Of a stretch of 39,097 nucleotides of DNA, positions 9,037 through 17,633 are shown one piece after another. This DNA is from Gemmatimonadaceae bacterium (GTDB lineage Bacteria > Gemmatimonadota > Gemmatimonadetes > Gemmatimonadales > Gemmatimonadaceae), in NCBI GenBank assembly GCA_017881685.1, contig JADGQR010000104.1:1-39097 (forward strand), read 5' to 3'. The translations under genes were made by a program, and so were the position numbers. The stretch's first letter is position 1; each line of letters starts with the position of its first letter. The notes below the pieces were generated by a model. It was not told the origin of the DNA. It made no database searches and worked only from the letters and a program-made list of their open reading frames with translations.

Positions 9037-11229
9037 ATGGGCACACACGATGCGCGCCGAAAATCTCTTGTCGTAGCCGGTCTTTCCCTGGCTCTATCAT
9101 CCTTTACAGCAGCTCGGGTCGGAGCTCAATCGCCCGCCCCGGCAGACACGGCAGCTGCGACAGTGCTGAACAAGGTCACGGTCACTGCAACACGGAATCC
9201 GAAAACAGTGTTCCACACGGCGAGTCCTGTTGTGGTCGTGGACAGCACGCGAATTCGGTCGACACTTCCGAACGGTGTGGCCGAGCTGCTTCGCGAGTCA
9301 CCGGGCGTGGACATCACCGGCACGGGCGCAAATCAGGGACGGCCGATCATCAGAGGACAGCGCGGACAGCGCATTCTCCTTCTCGAGGACGGAATCCGGC
9401 TGAACAACACTCGAAGACAACAGGATTTCGGAGAAATCCCAGCGCTGGTCGGTCTCGATGCAATCGATCGCGTCGAAGTCGTGCGTGGGCCTGCTTCGGT
9501 GCTCTACGGAACAGACGCAATCGGGGGAGTGATCAACCTCATTACCATGCAACCGACGTATGGCGGTACAGGCAGCAGGATCAATGGCCGCGCGAGCTAC
9601 AACTACAGCACGAGCGATCGTCAGCAGAGACCGTCGACAGCTATCTCGGGACAGGTCGGACGGTTCGGCTTCATTGCGGCGGGCTCGTATCGGGATGCGA
9701 GAGCATACGACGCACCAGCAGGCACTTTCGGAAACGTCAAGCTCACCAATCAGACGCGGGTCAACGACACCGGCGTTCGGGACGAATCAGTCCTGCTCCA
9801 GGGGGGTTACGGATTCACGGAACATCAGAGCCTGTCCGCGAAGGTTTCGCGCTACACGGCACATGATGCGGGCTTCGGCTTCGTCGAAAACGCGGCTCTT
9901 GGCCAGACTGATGCGCCGACAATTCAGATTCGGTATCCGGATCAGACATACCAGAAGCTGACGCTCGAGTATCGCGCCAATGCACTCGGGCTGCCATTCG
10001 CCGACCGCGCAGACGTCACCGGGTATACCAGCAGTAACGAACGATCGCTGACTCTCGGAGTGTTTGTCCCCTTCGGACCGGGAACCCCGCCCGGTGCAGG
10101 CGTGCGAGTCGACAGCCGCAACTTCACGGACGTCCGGACCGATGGCTTCCGCGCCGAGGCTTCAAAGGCCCTCGGAAGAAGCCTCGTGACGTACGGGTTG
10201 GATTTTTTCCGCGATCACTCTGACAACTCGGACTCGAGCGTAACCGCAGTCCTTGGATTCGGACCGCCGCAGCCGCAGCTCAACGATACAGCGACGACTC
10301 CCAACGCTTCCTTCCACACAGTCGGTCTTTTCGCGCAAAGTGACATGTCGATCACGGATCGGCTGTCCGCTGTACTCGGAGCTCGATGGCAGAGTGTCAC
10401 CGCGGGCACGCGTCCAACGCCGAGAATTACTGCACCGCTTTTATCATCGACGGACGCGACGGCGGTCGGTGCGGCCAACCTGCTCTATCAGCTTACAGAC
10501 CGAGTGAACCTGATCGCATCCTTTGGCCGCGGATTCCGTTCGCCAAATCTCATCGAACGCTTTTTCAAGGGAGCGACGCCCGAAGGCTCGGGCTATCAGA
10601 TGCCGAATGCGGGACTCAAGCCGGAGCGAAGCTTCGACATCGATCTCGGAATGAAAGTCGGGACAGCGCGCCTGTACGCCGAAGGCTTTGTGTTCAGGAA
10701 CGACGTGCGCGACGGAATCCGGATTGCGCCAACGGGCACAAAAGTCGGCCCGTTCGACGCGTATCAGAATGTGAATGTGGACAGGATTCGCGACCAGGGC
10801 GCCGAGATGATGGTTCAGGCCGGACTCGTGAGCGGATTCTCGGTTGGTGGCACATACACTCGTTACTCGTCGAAGAATGTGCTGGAGCCGCTCAATCCGG
10901 TGGGCGATACTTATTCGTCGAAGATCACCGGTTCTCTCGGCTGGCGGTCGCCGTCGGGCAAACTCTGGAGCGAGTATTCACTTCGCATGAATGGCGAGCG
11001 AAAGGATGTGGACCTTGGTTCCAGCCCTGTCGGTGCAGTGCTGCCGAGCTTCACCGTGCATTCGATACGCGGCGGTGCAAAGCTGTTCACCGTGGGCTCG
11101 GTCTCGAACGATCTGACCGTCGTCGTGAACAACCTCACCAACGTTCTGTACGCCGAGTTCTCGAACGCCAGCTTCTTCCGTCCCGAGCCAAAGCGGTCCC
11201 TGGCAGTCTCGTGGACACTCGGCTTCTGA
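9037..11229 (+). CDS. TonB-dependent outer-membrane receptor
   Basis: Signal peptide, TVTATRNPKTVFHTASPVVVVD, plug motif RIRSTLPNGVAELLRESPGVDITGTG...RPIIRGQRGQRILLLEDGIRLNN...VEVVRGPASVLYGTDAIGGVINLIT, C-terminal aromatic GF. Confidence 0.93.
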   Translation: MGTHDARRKSLVVAGLSLALSSFTAARVGAQSPAPADTAAATVLNKVTVTATRNPKTVFHTASPVVVVDSTRIRSTLPNGVAELLRESPGVDITGTGANQGRPIIRGQRGQRILLLEDGIRLNNTRRQQDFGEIPALVGLDAIDRVEVVRGPASVLYGTDAIGGVINLITMQPTYGGTGSRINGRASYNYSTSDRQQRPSTAISGQVGRFGFIAAGSYRDARAYDAPAGTFGNVKLTNQTRVNDTGVRDESVLLQGGYGFTEHQSLSAKVSRYTAHDAGFGFVENAALGQTDAPTIQIRYPDQTYQKLTLEYRANALGLPFADRADVTGYTSSNERSLTLGVFVPFGPGTPPGAGVRVDSRNFTDVRTDGFRAEASKALGRSLVTYGLDFFRDHSDNSDSSVTAVLGFGPPQPQLNDTATTPNASFHTVGLFAQSDMSITDRLSAVLGARWQSVTAGTRPTPRITAPLLSSTDATAVGAANLLYQLTDRVNLIASFGRGFRSPNLIERFFKGATPEGSGYQMPNAGLKPERSFDIDLGMKVGTARLYAEGFVFRNDVRDGIRIAPTGTKVGPFDAYQNVNVDRIRDQGAEMMVQAGLVSGFSVGGTYTRYSSKNVLEPLNPVGDTYSSKITGSLGWRSPSGKLWSEYSLRMNGERKDVDLGSSPVGAVLPSFTVHSIRGGAKLFTVGSVSNDLTVVVNNLTNVLYAEFSNASFFRPEPKRSLAVSWTLGF

Positions 11230-11236
11230 GATCTTG

Positions 11237-11944
11237 ATGCGAGGACCTGAATTGGTTGGCTATCTGCCGATCGCATCGACAATCATCTCGCTTGCGTTCG
11301 CCGCGCGGCTGTTCGTGCGGTACCGCGAGCGAGGTGGTACGCATCACCTGTGGTGGATCGTCGGCATGCTGACGTACGGAGCCGGAACGCTGACTGAATC
11401 GCTCACAACGCTCACCGGGTGGCACGAGCCAGTGTTTCGCGCATGGTACATCACGGGAGCGTTGCTCGGTGGAGCGCCACTGGCTCAGGGCACTGTCTAT
11501 CTGCTCATGAAGCGGCAGACGGCGAACAGATTGACGGTCGTAGTCGCGTCGATCGTTGTCATCGCCGCAACGTGCGTCATTCTTTCACCGATCAACTATG
11601 CCGGGGTCGAGCCGTACAAGCTCACCGGAAAAGTTCTGGAATGGCACTGGGTCCGGATGTTCAGTCCGTTCATCAATCTTTATGCGGTGACGTTCCTGAT
11701 CGGCGGAGCGATCTTCTCGGCCTTCCGGTACAAGCGCCAGCGCGAGACTTATCACCGCTACGTGGGAAATCTGCTGATCGCGGTCGGTGCACTGCTTCCC
11801 GGAATTGGCGGAACGTTCACGAGATTCGGTCACACTGAAGTGCTTTACGTGACGGAGCTGATCGGACTCATGTTCATCTACGCCGGCTTCAAGTTCAACA
11901 CTGCTCCAGCGGCGGCTTCCATGCCCGTTGCAATAGCTGCCTAG
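11237..11944 (+). CDS. Uncharacterised polytopic membrane protein (about 7 predicted TM helices)
   Basis: Start 7 nt after the TonB receptor stop, same strand; hydrophobic segments separated by short charged loops (RYRERGGTHHLWW, RYKRQRETYHRY). Confidence 0.7.
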   Translation: MRGPELVGYLPIASTIISLAFAARLFVRYRERGGTHHLWWIVGMLTYGAGTLTESLTTLTGWHEPVFRAWYITGALLGGAPLAQGTVYLLMKRQTANRLTVVVASIVVIAATCVILSPINYAGVEPYKLTGKVLEWHWVRMFSPFINLYAVTFLIGGAIFSAFRYKRQRETYHRYVGNLLIAVGALLPGIGGTFTRFGHTEVLYVTELIGLMFIYAGFKFNTAPAAASMPVAIAA

Positions 11945-11961
11945 CTGCAGATCGGATCCCG

Positions 11962-12540
11962 CTAGTCCGGGCTTTCCAGCCTCGATGTTTCAACGATTTC
12001 GGTCTCTGCCTCGATCTTGTCGAGCATATCCTGCGGAGCGATCTCGCGAAGAAGGTCGAGGATCTCGGGATCAAGTGCTGCATTGAGCCCCATTTTGTCG
12101 CTGATCGCTGCTACAATCCGAAGAACGTGAGTGACCTCATTCTCGGTGAGCAGACCCACTTGCAGGTCGAGTTGGTTCCGCAGCGCGGCCTGCTCAGACA
12201 TTCGGTTCTGCGCGATGAGCACGAATGTCGCCACGAATATCGCCTCGATCGAAGCGACAGTTCCCAGAACATTGAAGGACGTATCGTACCGCGGAATTCC
12301 TGGAATCCACCCGACGTCTCCGATCACCCAGAGGCCGAAGAAAACCAGGTGGAAGTAGACGAATTTCATGCTTCCGGCAAAGCGGGATATCGCGACCGCG
12401 ATGCGCTCTCCGGTGCTTCGCATCTTCTCCTGCTCGGCCGCGTGCTCGACTAGGGCGCGGACATTTCGCTCGATTACTGGTGTAGGGCGGGGCTTTCGGC
12501 GGCGTGATGGATGTTCGGCCTTCCCGGCTTCGTCGGCCAT
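11962..12540 (-). CDS. DUF1003 family membrane protein
   Basis: RIAVAISRFAGSMKFVYFHLVFFGLWVIGDVGWIPGIPRYDTSFNVLGTVASIEAIFVATFVLIAQNRMSEQAALRNQLDLQVGLLTENEV is DUF1003-like. ATG overlaps the upstream ABC gene stop by one base. Confidence 0.85.
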   Translation of the reverse strand: MADEAGKAEHPSRRRKPRPTPVIERNVRALVEHAAEQEKMRSTGERIAVAISRFAGSMKFVYFHLVFFGLWVIGDVGWIPGIPRYDTSFNVLGTVASIEAIFVATFVLIAQNRMSEQAALRNQLDLQVGLLTENEVTHVLRIVAAISDKMGLNAALDPEILDLLREIAPQDMLDKIEAETEIVETSRLESPD

Positions 12541-13337
12541 CAGGCAGGGGGACGATTGGCGACTGCGAATTCGACCGTGTATCGGAGCTCGGTGAATCGA
12601 CGGAGAAGATCGTTTGCATCGAGGCCTGCGCGCTCATCTCCCGACAGGTCGGCCAGAATTTCGCCGCGATGGACCATGATGGTTCTGTCTCCCTGCTCGA
12701 GCGCCTGCTCCATGCTGTGAGTGACCATCAGCGTCGTGAGCTTGTTTTCGCGCACGACGTCATCGGTGATTTTGATTATCTGGTCGGCCGCGCGTGGATC
12801 GAGCGCGGCGGTGTGCTCATCGAGCAACAGGAGTTGCGGTCGTTTGAGTGTCGCCATCAAAAGCGTTATTGCCTGTCGTTGTCCACCGGACAGTGTTCCC
12901 ATGGTCGCACGAAGTCGTCCCTCGAGACGCATGCCGAGACCCTTGACAAGCTCGTGATAGCGATCGAGCGCAGACCGGCTCAGTCCGACCCGCAGTCCGC
13001 GCCGCTCACCACGCAATTCAGCCATCCGGAGATTCTCACCAACGCTCATCGATGGGCACGTTCCTTTGAAGGGATCCTGAAAAACGCGGCCGATCAGGGA
13101 CGCGCGCCTGAACTCGGGCTGGCGCGTGACATCGATTCCCGCTATTCGAATTGTTCCCCCGTCGGGAAGAAAAGTTCCCGCGACGGCATTGAGCAACGTC
13201 GATTTGCCGGAACCGTTCGTACCGATGACCGTGACGAACTGCCCAGTGGGAATGACGAGGTCGATGCCACGGAGCGCGGGCACGCGCTCGCCACCAGGCT
13301 GCGTAAAAGTTTTCTCGAGCCGTTCGATCTCGATCAT
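12540..13337 (-). CDS. ABC transporter ATP-binding protein (TrpZ-like)
   Basis: Walker A GTNGSGKST, signature LSGGQRQA, Walker B LLLLDEHTAALDP, H-loop VTHS. Start set to MIEIERLEKTF; ATGA overlap with the upstream permease gene. Confidence 0.93.
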   Translation of the reverse strand: MIEIERLEKTFTQPGGERVPALRGIDLVIPTGQFVTVIGTNGSGKSTLLNAVAGTFLPDGGTIRIAGIDVTRQPEFRRASLIGRVFQDPFKGTCPSMSVGENLRMAELRGERRGLRVGLSRSALDRYHELVKGLGMRLEGRLRATMGTLSGGQRQAITLLMATLKRPQLLLLDEHTAALDPRAADQIIKITDDVVRENKLTTLMVTHSMEQALEQGDRTIMVHRGEILADLSGDERAGLDANDLLRRFTELRYTVEFAVANRPPA

Positions 13338-15268
13338 TTCGCGGTACGGAAAGCGGATCTGGTAACACGAAGCTTCGGCAACGCGAGCGCCGCGAGGACG
13401 AACGCAGCAGTCGCAAGCTTGAGGTCGATCGGATTTAGTCCCATCCGAAGCGCGAGCGCGACCATTCCGCGGAACAGAATTGCTCCCGCCGCCACCATGA
13501 TGATCGTGTAGCCGAGTCCGCGCTTGTTGAACAGCAGGGTTTCTCCCATGATCACCGCCGCCATTCCGGCGACAAGGGTGCCCACGCCCATCGCGACATC
13601 GGCAAAGCCCTGCTGCTGCGCCATGAGCGCTCCGGAGAACGCAACGAGCCCGTTCGCGATGGCGAGCCCGAGCTCGATCATCCGACGCTGATCGACACCC
13701 TGCGCAGTGATCATCGCTGGATTGTCGCCCACGGCGCGCATCGCCATTCCGAAATCGGTTCGCAGGAACCACGCGAGGATGAGACCGAGTACCACGGTTA
13801 TGAAGAAGAAGAGCACGCCGAGCGAGAGGTCGTCCGACCATCCCTGCGACGCGGGAATGATTGCATGGACATCAGCGACGAGAGTCCGTACGTCGAGCAG
13901 TGAAATGTTCGACTTGCCCATCACGTGCAGGTTCACCGAGTAGAGCGCCGTCATCACCAGAATTCCGGCGAGAAGATCTTTCACGCCAAGTCGTGTGTGC
14001 AGCAAGCCCGTGACATAGCCAGCGACCATTCCAGCAAGTACGGCAACGCCGGTCGCGAGGAGCGGATCTTTTCCGCTAACAATCATCGCCGCAGCCACAG
14101 CCGCGCCGAGGGTAAAGCTTCCGTCAGGTGTGATGTCGGCGAACCGGAGCACGCGCGACGACAGATAGACTCCCCATGCAAGCGCAGCGAACGCGAGCCC
14201 CTGCGTGATCGCCACGAGCCAGAACTCGAATGGATTGTTGCCGCGTCTTGCGGGTTGTTGCGTTATTGCCTGCGGACCAGCCGTCGACGTCTTCGCTTCC
14301 GGGTTCCCGCCGATGACTGAATCAGCGCGCGCCAGGATCGCTGGCGGAATCGTGACGCCGTATGCCCGCGCCGAGGCGAGATCGACAACGAGCGACCGTT
14401 TTTTCTCGGATTGGAATGGAATTGTGGCCGGATCAGCTCCGCGGAGAACCCGGATCATGATCAGGCCCATGTCGTACCCGTTCGCGTAAAAGCTGAGACC
14501 AAGCGCAATCGGCGCTCCCTGAAAACTCGTCGTGGTTCCGACGAGCGGCATGTTCGCCTGCCTCGTCGATTTCACCACCGCTGAGAACGCGCCGCCGATC
14601 ATCACGCTCGGGATTTGTACTACGCCGCGCGCGCCCTGCGCCTTGAGCGCCTGAATGCCGGCGGCGATGTCGCCAGGGCCCGTGCATGCGACCGTAATGA
14701 GACGCACTCCAGCCGCAGCCGCACCCGCTTTCGCCTTCTCCAGATAGAACTCGGCGAATGGATCAGCGGGATCGAAGAGCGTTCCCCACTCTTTCACGTC
14801 GGGAAATGTTTCGTGTGCGAGGACAACCGCAGAATCGACAGGAAGAGGGATCTCCGCGCCGGTTATGTTCGGCCGATGATTCGCCGGCGACGTGCCTGCG
14901 CCAATCACGTAAGGATTTGCGACTGCGCCGAAGATGATCGGGCGATCCGTTATCGACTTGAGCGCCGCCTGGGTTGCGACCGAAGAAACCGTCGCGACAT
15001 GAGTGACTCCCTGCTGCTGGAAGTCGCTCATGATCAAACCGAGCGCGGGGATGTCTCCCTGCGCGTTTCGCTCGATGACGGTAATCGTCTTGTCGGGCAC
15101 GAATCCCGAGTCCGCGAGAGCCTTGAAAAATCCGGCCCGCGCCTCATCCAGCGTGGCGACTGAAGAGACTTGCGCGTATCCGATGACGATCTTCCTTGCA
15201 TCGGATTTTCCGCAGGCGAGGGTCATCGTCAGCGGAAGCAGACGTGTTAACCGGCGCAGCTTCGTCAC
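13334..15268 (-). CDS. Fused ABC substrate-binding protein (TrpX/PF04392-like) and permease (TrpY-like)
   Basis: N-terminal half KIVIGYAQVSSVATLDEARAGFFKALADSGF...GVTHVATVSSVATQAAL is binding-protein-like; C-terminal half QGLAFAALAWGVYLSSRVLRFADITPDGSFTLGAAVAA...GLLHTRLGVKDLLAGILVMTALYSVNLHVMGKSNISLL is permease-like. One continuous frame; GTG15268 start proposed. Confidence 0.85.
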   Translation of the reverse strand: MTKLRRLTRLLPLTMTLACGKSDARKIVIGYAQVSSVATLDEARAGFFKALADSGFVPDKTITVIERNAQGDIPALGLIMSDFQQQGVTHVATVSSVATQAALKSITDRPIIFGAVANPYVIGAGTSPANHRPNITGAEIPLPVDSAVVLAHETFPDVKEWGTLFDPADPFAEFYLEKAKAGAAAAGVRLITVACTGPGDIAAGIQALKAQGARGVVQIPSVMIGGAFSAVVKSTRQANMPLVGTTTSFQGAPIALGLSFYANGYDMGLIMIRVLRGADPATIPFQSEKKRSLVVDLASARAYGVTIPPAILARADSVIGGNPEAKTSTAGPQAITQQPARRGNNPFEFWLVAITQGLAFAALAWGVYLSSRVLRFADITPDGSFTLGAAVAAAMIVSGKDPLLATGVAVLAGMVAGYVTGLLHTRLGVKDLLAGILVMTALYSVNLHVMGKSNISLLDVRTLVADVHAIIPASQGWSDDLSLGVLFFFITVVLGLILAWFLRTDFGMAMRAVGDNPAMITAQGVDQRRMIELGLAIANGLVAFSGALMAQQQGFADVAMGVGTLVAGMAAVIMGETLLFNKRGLGYTIIMVAAGAILFRGMVALALRMGLNPIDLKLATAAFVLAALALPKLRVTRSAFRTAK

Positions 15269-15300
15269 GACTGGACGATAATCATGGAGCTCCGTCAGAG

Positions 15301-15354
15301 TTGATTGTTGCGCTTGGCCACGAGGCAAATAGCGCCTCGGGGCGTTTCAATCAA
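15301..15354 (-). promoter_or_regulatory. Candidate structured 5' leader of the fused ABC transporter gene
   Basis: Minus strand TTGATTG...CGAGGC-gctattt... : outer arms TTGATTG/CAATCAA (7 bp) enclosing CGAGGC/GCCTCG (6 bp, 6-nt loop). Confidence 0.4.
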
Positions 15355-15540
15355 GGATTTTCTTTCGTCAGGATGGCTCGGTGCAGGCCGATACCGCAGG
15401 CGCGAACAGGGCCAGAATTGCCCTGGGCGTTGCACAGGTCGAGCGAATATGCATCAGGAGTCGAAGTCTGAAAAGTAAAACGGAATTCCCACCAACCCCG
15501 CTCACTTTATCGACAACGACTCCCGATGTCAAAAATTCTT

Positions 15541-16200
15541 TTATTCGTTCGATGACTGTAGCGAGGCTGTAACGATGCTGAGTGGATCTATCAGAGGCCG
15601 CACCGCGACTGCAAAGTGGACAGTTACTGTGTTTCTGACGCGCAGCAATCCAAGAAAACGTTTCGGCGGTGCCACTCCAAAATCACGGACATCCATCTCC
15701 CGCTCGCCGACCAGCATCAGGCAACCGTTCACGTCACGCAGGATTGTCCCCTGGAACACGACGTTCCGCTCGACGCCGGCGATGCGCAGTGCACCATTCA
15801 TTCTGATCCTCGGAACGATGCCGGAGCTCTCGACGGCATAGTCGCTCAGCACGAAGAGGATCGAAGGATGAGTTGACGCACGGAGCGTCTCGAAGAGATG
15901 CGAATTCTGAAGCCCGATTCCGCAATCGAGCGAGCGAACCGGAACCTCGAGCGCGGCGCTTCTGATAGCCGGCACCCCGTCCAGTTTCGTCCGGACAAAT
16001 TCCTCCGGCGCCGCTTCGGTGCTCACAAACACTTCGCGAGCCGAGCAGGTGAAATTCCGGATGTTGGATGATCCAGTGAACCACACGTGGTCCTGCGACA
16101 CGCCTGGCAGTGGGATCGGCGGCCCGGCTTCAGGCGAGTGGCCCGCGCACGCCGTGAGGGAGACGCAGCAAGCAATGAGTAGCGATCGATTGTAGATCAC
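15541..16200 (-). CDS. YceI-like domain lipoprotein
   Basis: Lipobox LTAC; VPVRSLDCGIGLQNSHLFETLRASTHPSILFVLSDY...GALRIAGVERNVVFQGTI resembles YceI. Confidence 0.75.
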   Translation of the reverse strand: MIYNRSLLIACCVSLTACAGHSPEAGPPIPLPGVSQDHVWFTGSSNIRNFTCSAREVFVSTEAAPEEFVRTKLDGVPAIRSAALEVPVRSLDCGIGLQNSHLFETLRASTHPSILFVLSDYAVESSGIVPRIRMNGALRIAGVERNVVFQGTILRDVNGCLMLVGEREMDVRDFGVAPPKRFLGLLRVRNTVTVHFAVAVRPLIDPLSIVTASLQSSNE

Positions 16201-16306
16201 GGTCCCGCCTGACTGAGTGGACTGAAAGCTCGTCCTCGTCCGCTCGTGGGAGTGTCAGGCTTTGCAGGAAGGTTGGTGGGGGATTAGCCTACCCTGCCCT
16301 ACACCG

Positions 16307-16531
16307 CTATTTCGACTTCGAAGAGAAGCGTCCGAGGATCTCGCTCCAGCCCTTGGTGCTCGTCGTCCACGCTTCCTTGTTGGCGGCACGCAGGCGTGCC
16401 TCAGTCAGACCGACGGTTCGCGATTCCCTTGGGAAGCGATCGTCATCCATCTCGCGCGATGACCGGCGCGACACAGGCGCGGTCGAGCTTTTCGCTCCAC
16501 CCAATAGCCTTTTTTTCAGGCTGTCCCACAT
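16307..16531 (-). CDS. Small hypothetical protein
   Basis: MWDSLKKRLLGGAKSSTAPV...; co-directional and 32 nt after the upstream small ORF. Start uncertain (ORF track extends to 16642). Confidence 0.4.
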   Translation of the reverse strand: MWDSLKKRLLGGAKSSTAPVSRRSSREMDDDRFPRESRTVGLTEARLRAANKEAWTTSTKGWSEILGRFSSKSK

Positions 16532-16562
16532 TGTTGTTTCCGTCTTGAATTGTACTTGTGGA

Positions 16563-16865
16563 TCAACTCGTTTCATCTTCCAACGCGATTCGCTTGCCAT
16601 GGAATTGCTTGCACCAGTCGATGAGCTGTTGCGCGAGCTCATCGGTGGCGTGAGCTGATTCCTTCTCCGCTTTGGCGAGGATGTCCTTCACTGCGATGAT
16701 GATGAGAGTGAGCGACGTTCCTCTCGACTGCTCAGCATCTACGTACCTGCAGACGGCATCCCGCAGCTCCTTGCGGGCGGCGATCGCCATCTCCGTCTTG
16801 ACAGTGAGGACTTCCTGCAGCTCGACGCGCAGTACTTCGAATTCAGTGTTCGACTTGTCCTGCAA
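16563..16865 (-). CDS. Small hypothetical protein (paralogue of 16987..17337)
   Basis: LRDAVCRYVDAEQSRGTSLTLIIIAVKDILAKAEKESAHATDELAQQLIDWCKQF shares spaced residues with the neighbouring small ORF. Confidence 0.6.
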   Translation of the reverse strand: MQDKSNTEFEVLRVELQEVLTVKTEMAIAARKELRDAVCRYVDAEQSRGTSLTLIIIAVKDILAKAEKESAHATDELAQQLIDWCKQFHGKRIALEDETS

Positions 16866-16986
16866 TGGAACGCCTTTGAAACGGGAAGGCGTCGCCAGAA
16901 GCGCCGGATATGCTGTCGGTTAGTAACCGGCGATGGTTTTCGGGCTGGTGCGATAATCCCGGTCCCATCGCAAACGCCGCCTCAGC

Positions 16987-17337
16987 TCAGGCGGTTTTTT
17001 CCCTGAAGAATTCTTCGATACACCACGTGCTGATTCTTTCGTGAAGGCGCGATCCGCCGGCCCACTCGGTCGGATGCACTGCGATTGTCGGAAAGCTCCG
17101 GTTATAGATCACAGCTTTCAGCGCCATGAGCACATGCTCCGGATTGGTGCCTTCATCTCTCAGCACAACGGTGAAATCGCGTACAGCTAGACGAAGAGCT
17201 TCCATGGATTCGGCGCTTCGGTTGGCGGCCTGTTCCAGGGCCAGACGCAATCGCGCGCATTGCTCTTCCGGCGGAATCGGAATATGCGGCGGAAACGGCG
17301 ACCGCTGCTCTTCGTCCATGAGGTGCTCTGCGCGCAA
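16987..17337 (-). CDS. Small hypothetical protein (paralogue of 16563..16865)
   Basis: LRLAVRDFTVVLRDEGTNPEHVLMALKAVIYNRSFP...LHERISTWCIEEFFREK. Start possibly at the internal Met (MDEEQRS). Confidence 0.6.
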   Translation of the reverse strand: MRAEHLMDEEQRSPFPPHIPIPPEEQCARLRLALEQAANRSAESMEALRLAVRDFTVVLRDEGTNPEHVLMALKAVIYNRSFPTIAVHPTEWAGGSRLHERISTWCIEEFFREKTA

Positions 17338-17543
17338 TGCGGCGTCGCCAGAAGCGCCAAGTGCTGTCCTCTGAAAGTACAGACAGCGTGCGCGGGCTGG
17401 TGGAAAGCATCCGCGCGCATCACATCATTCATACTAACGGCTTCTGTCTCAAATAGCTGTAGAGATTGCGTCGTTACTGAGTAGTTACCCTGTCGGCCGA
17501 CGGACGACAAGTTGCACCCCAACCGCAAATTCAGGACTTGCGT

Positions 17544-17587
17544 CGATATATCGCCAGATATAGCATATAGGCGAACGATATATCGTT
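17544..17587. promoter_or_regulatory. Putative autoregulatory operator upstream of padR-like gene
   Basis: Two copies of cgatatatcg (17544-17553 and 17576-17585, the second within 14-nt palindrome aacgatatatcgtt) 47-90 nt before the PadR ATG. Confidence 0.5.
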
Positions 17588-17633
17588 AGTGCTATCGGAG
17601 ACTGGCTCCGAAGCCGACTAATAGGAGAACGAC

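Noticed and set aside
11237-11944. Possible rhodopsin because of about seven TM helices
   Set aside because: No retinal-binding Lys in the expected position of the last helix; the only nearby Lys is at the end of the helix (YAGFKFN).
15301-15354. SAM-II-like riboswitch, because GCGCT...AGCGC pairing resembles its P1
   Set aside because: The conserved downstream AGCUAAA-type pseudoknot strand is not present.
15368-15454. 28-codon minus-strand ORF (MHIRSTCATPRAILALFAPAVSACTEPS) in the ABC leader as a Trp/Tyr attenuator peptide
   Set aside because: It contains no Trp or Tyr codons and has no clear RBS; classical attenuation is not supported.
16976-17000. Hairpin ccgcct-cagctc-aggcgg with TTTTTT as a plus-strand terminator
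   Set aside because: The nearby genes are on the minus strand, and on that strand the T-run is weak; the hairpin also overlaps the stop codon of 16987..17337, so a termination role is not convincing.
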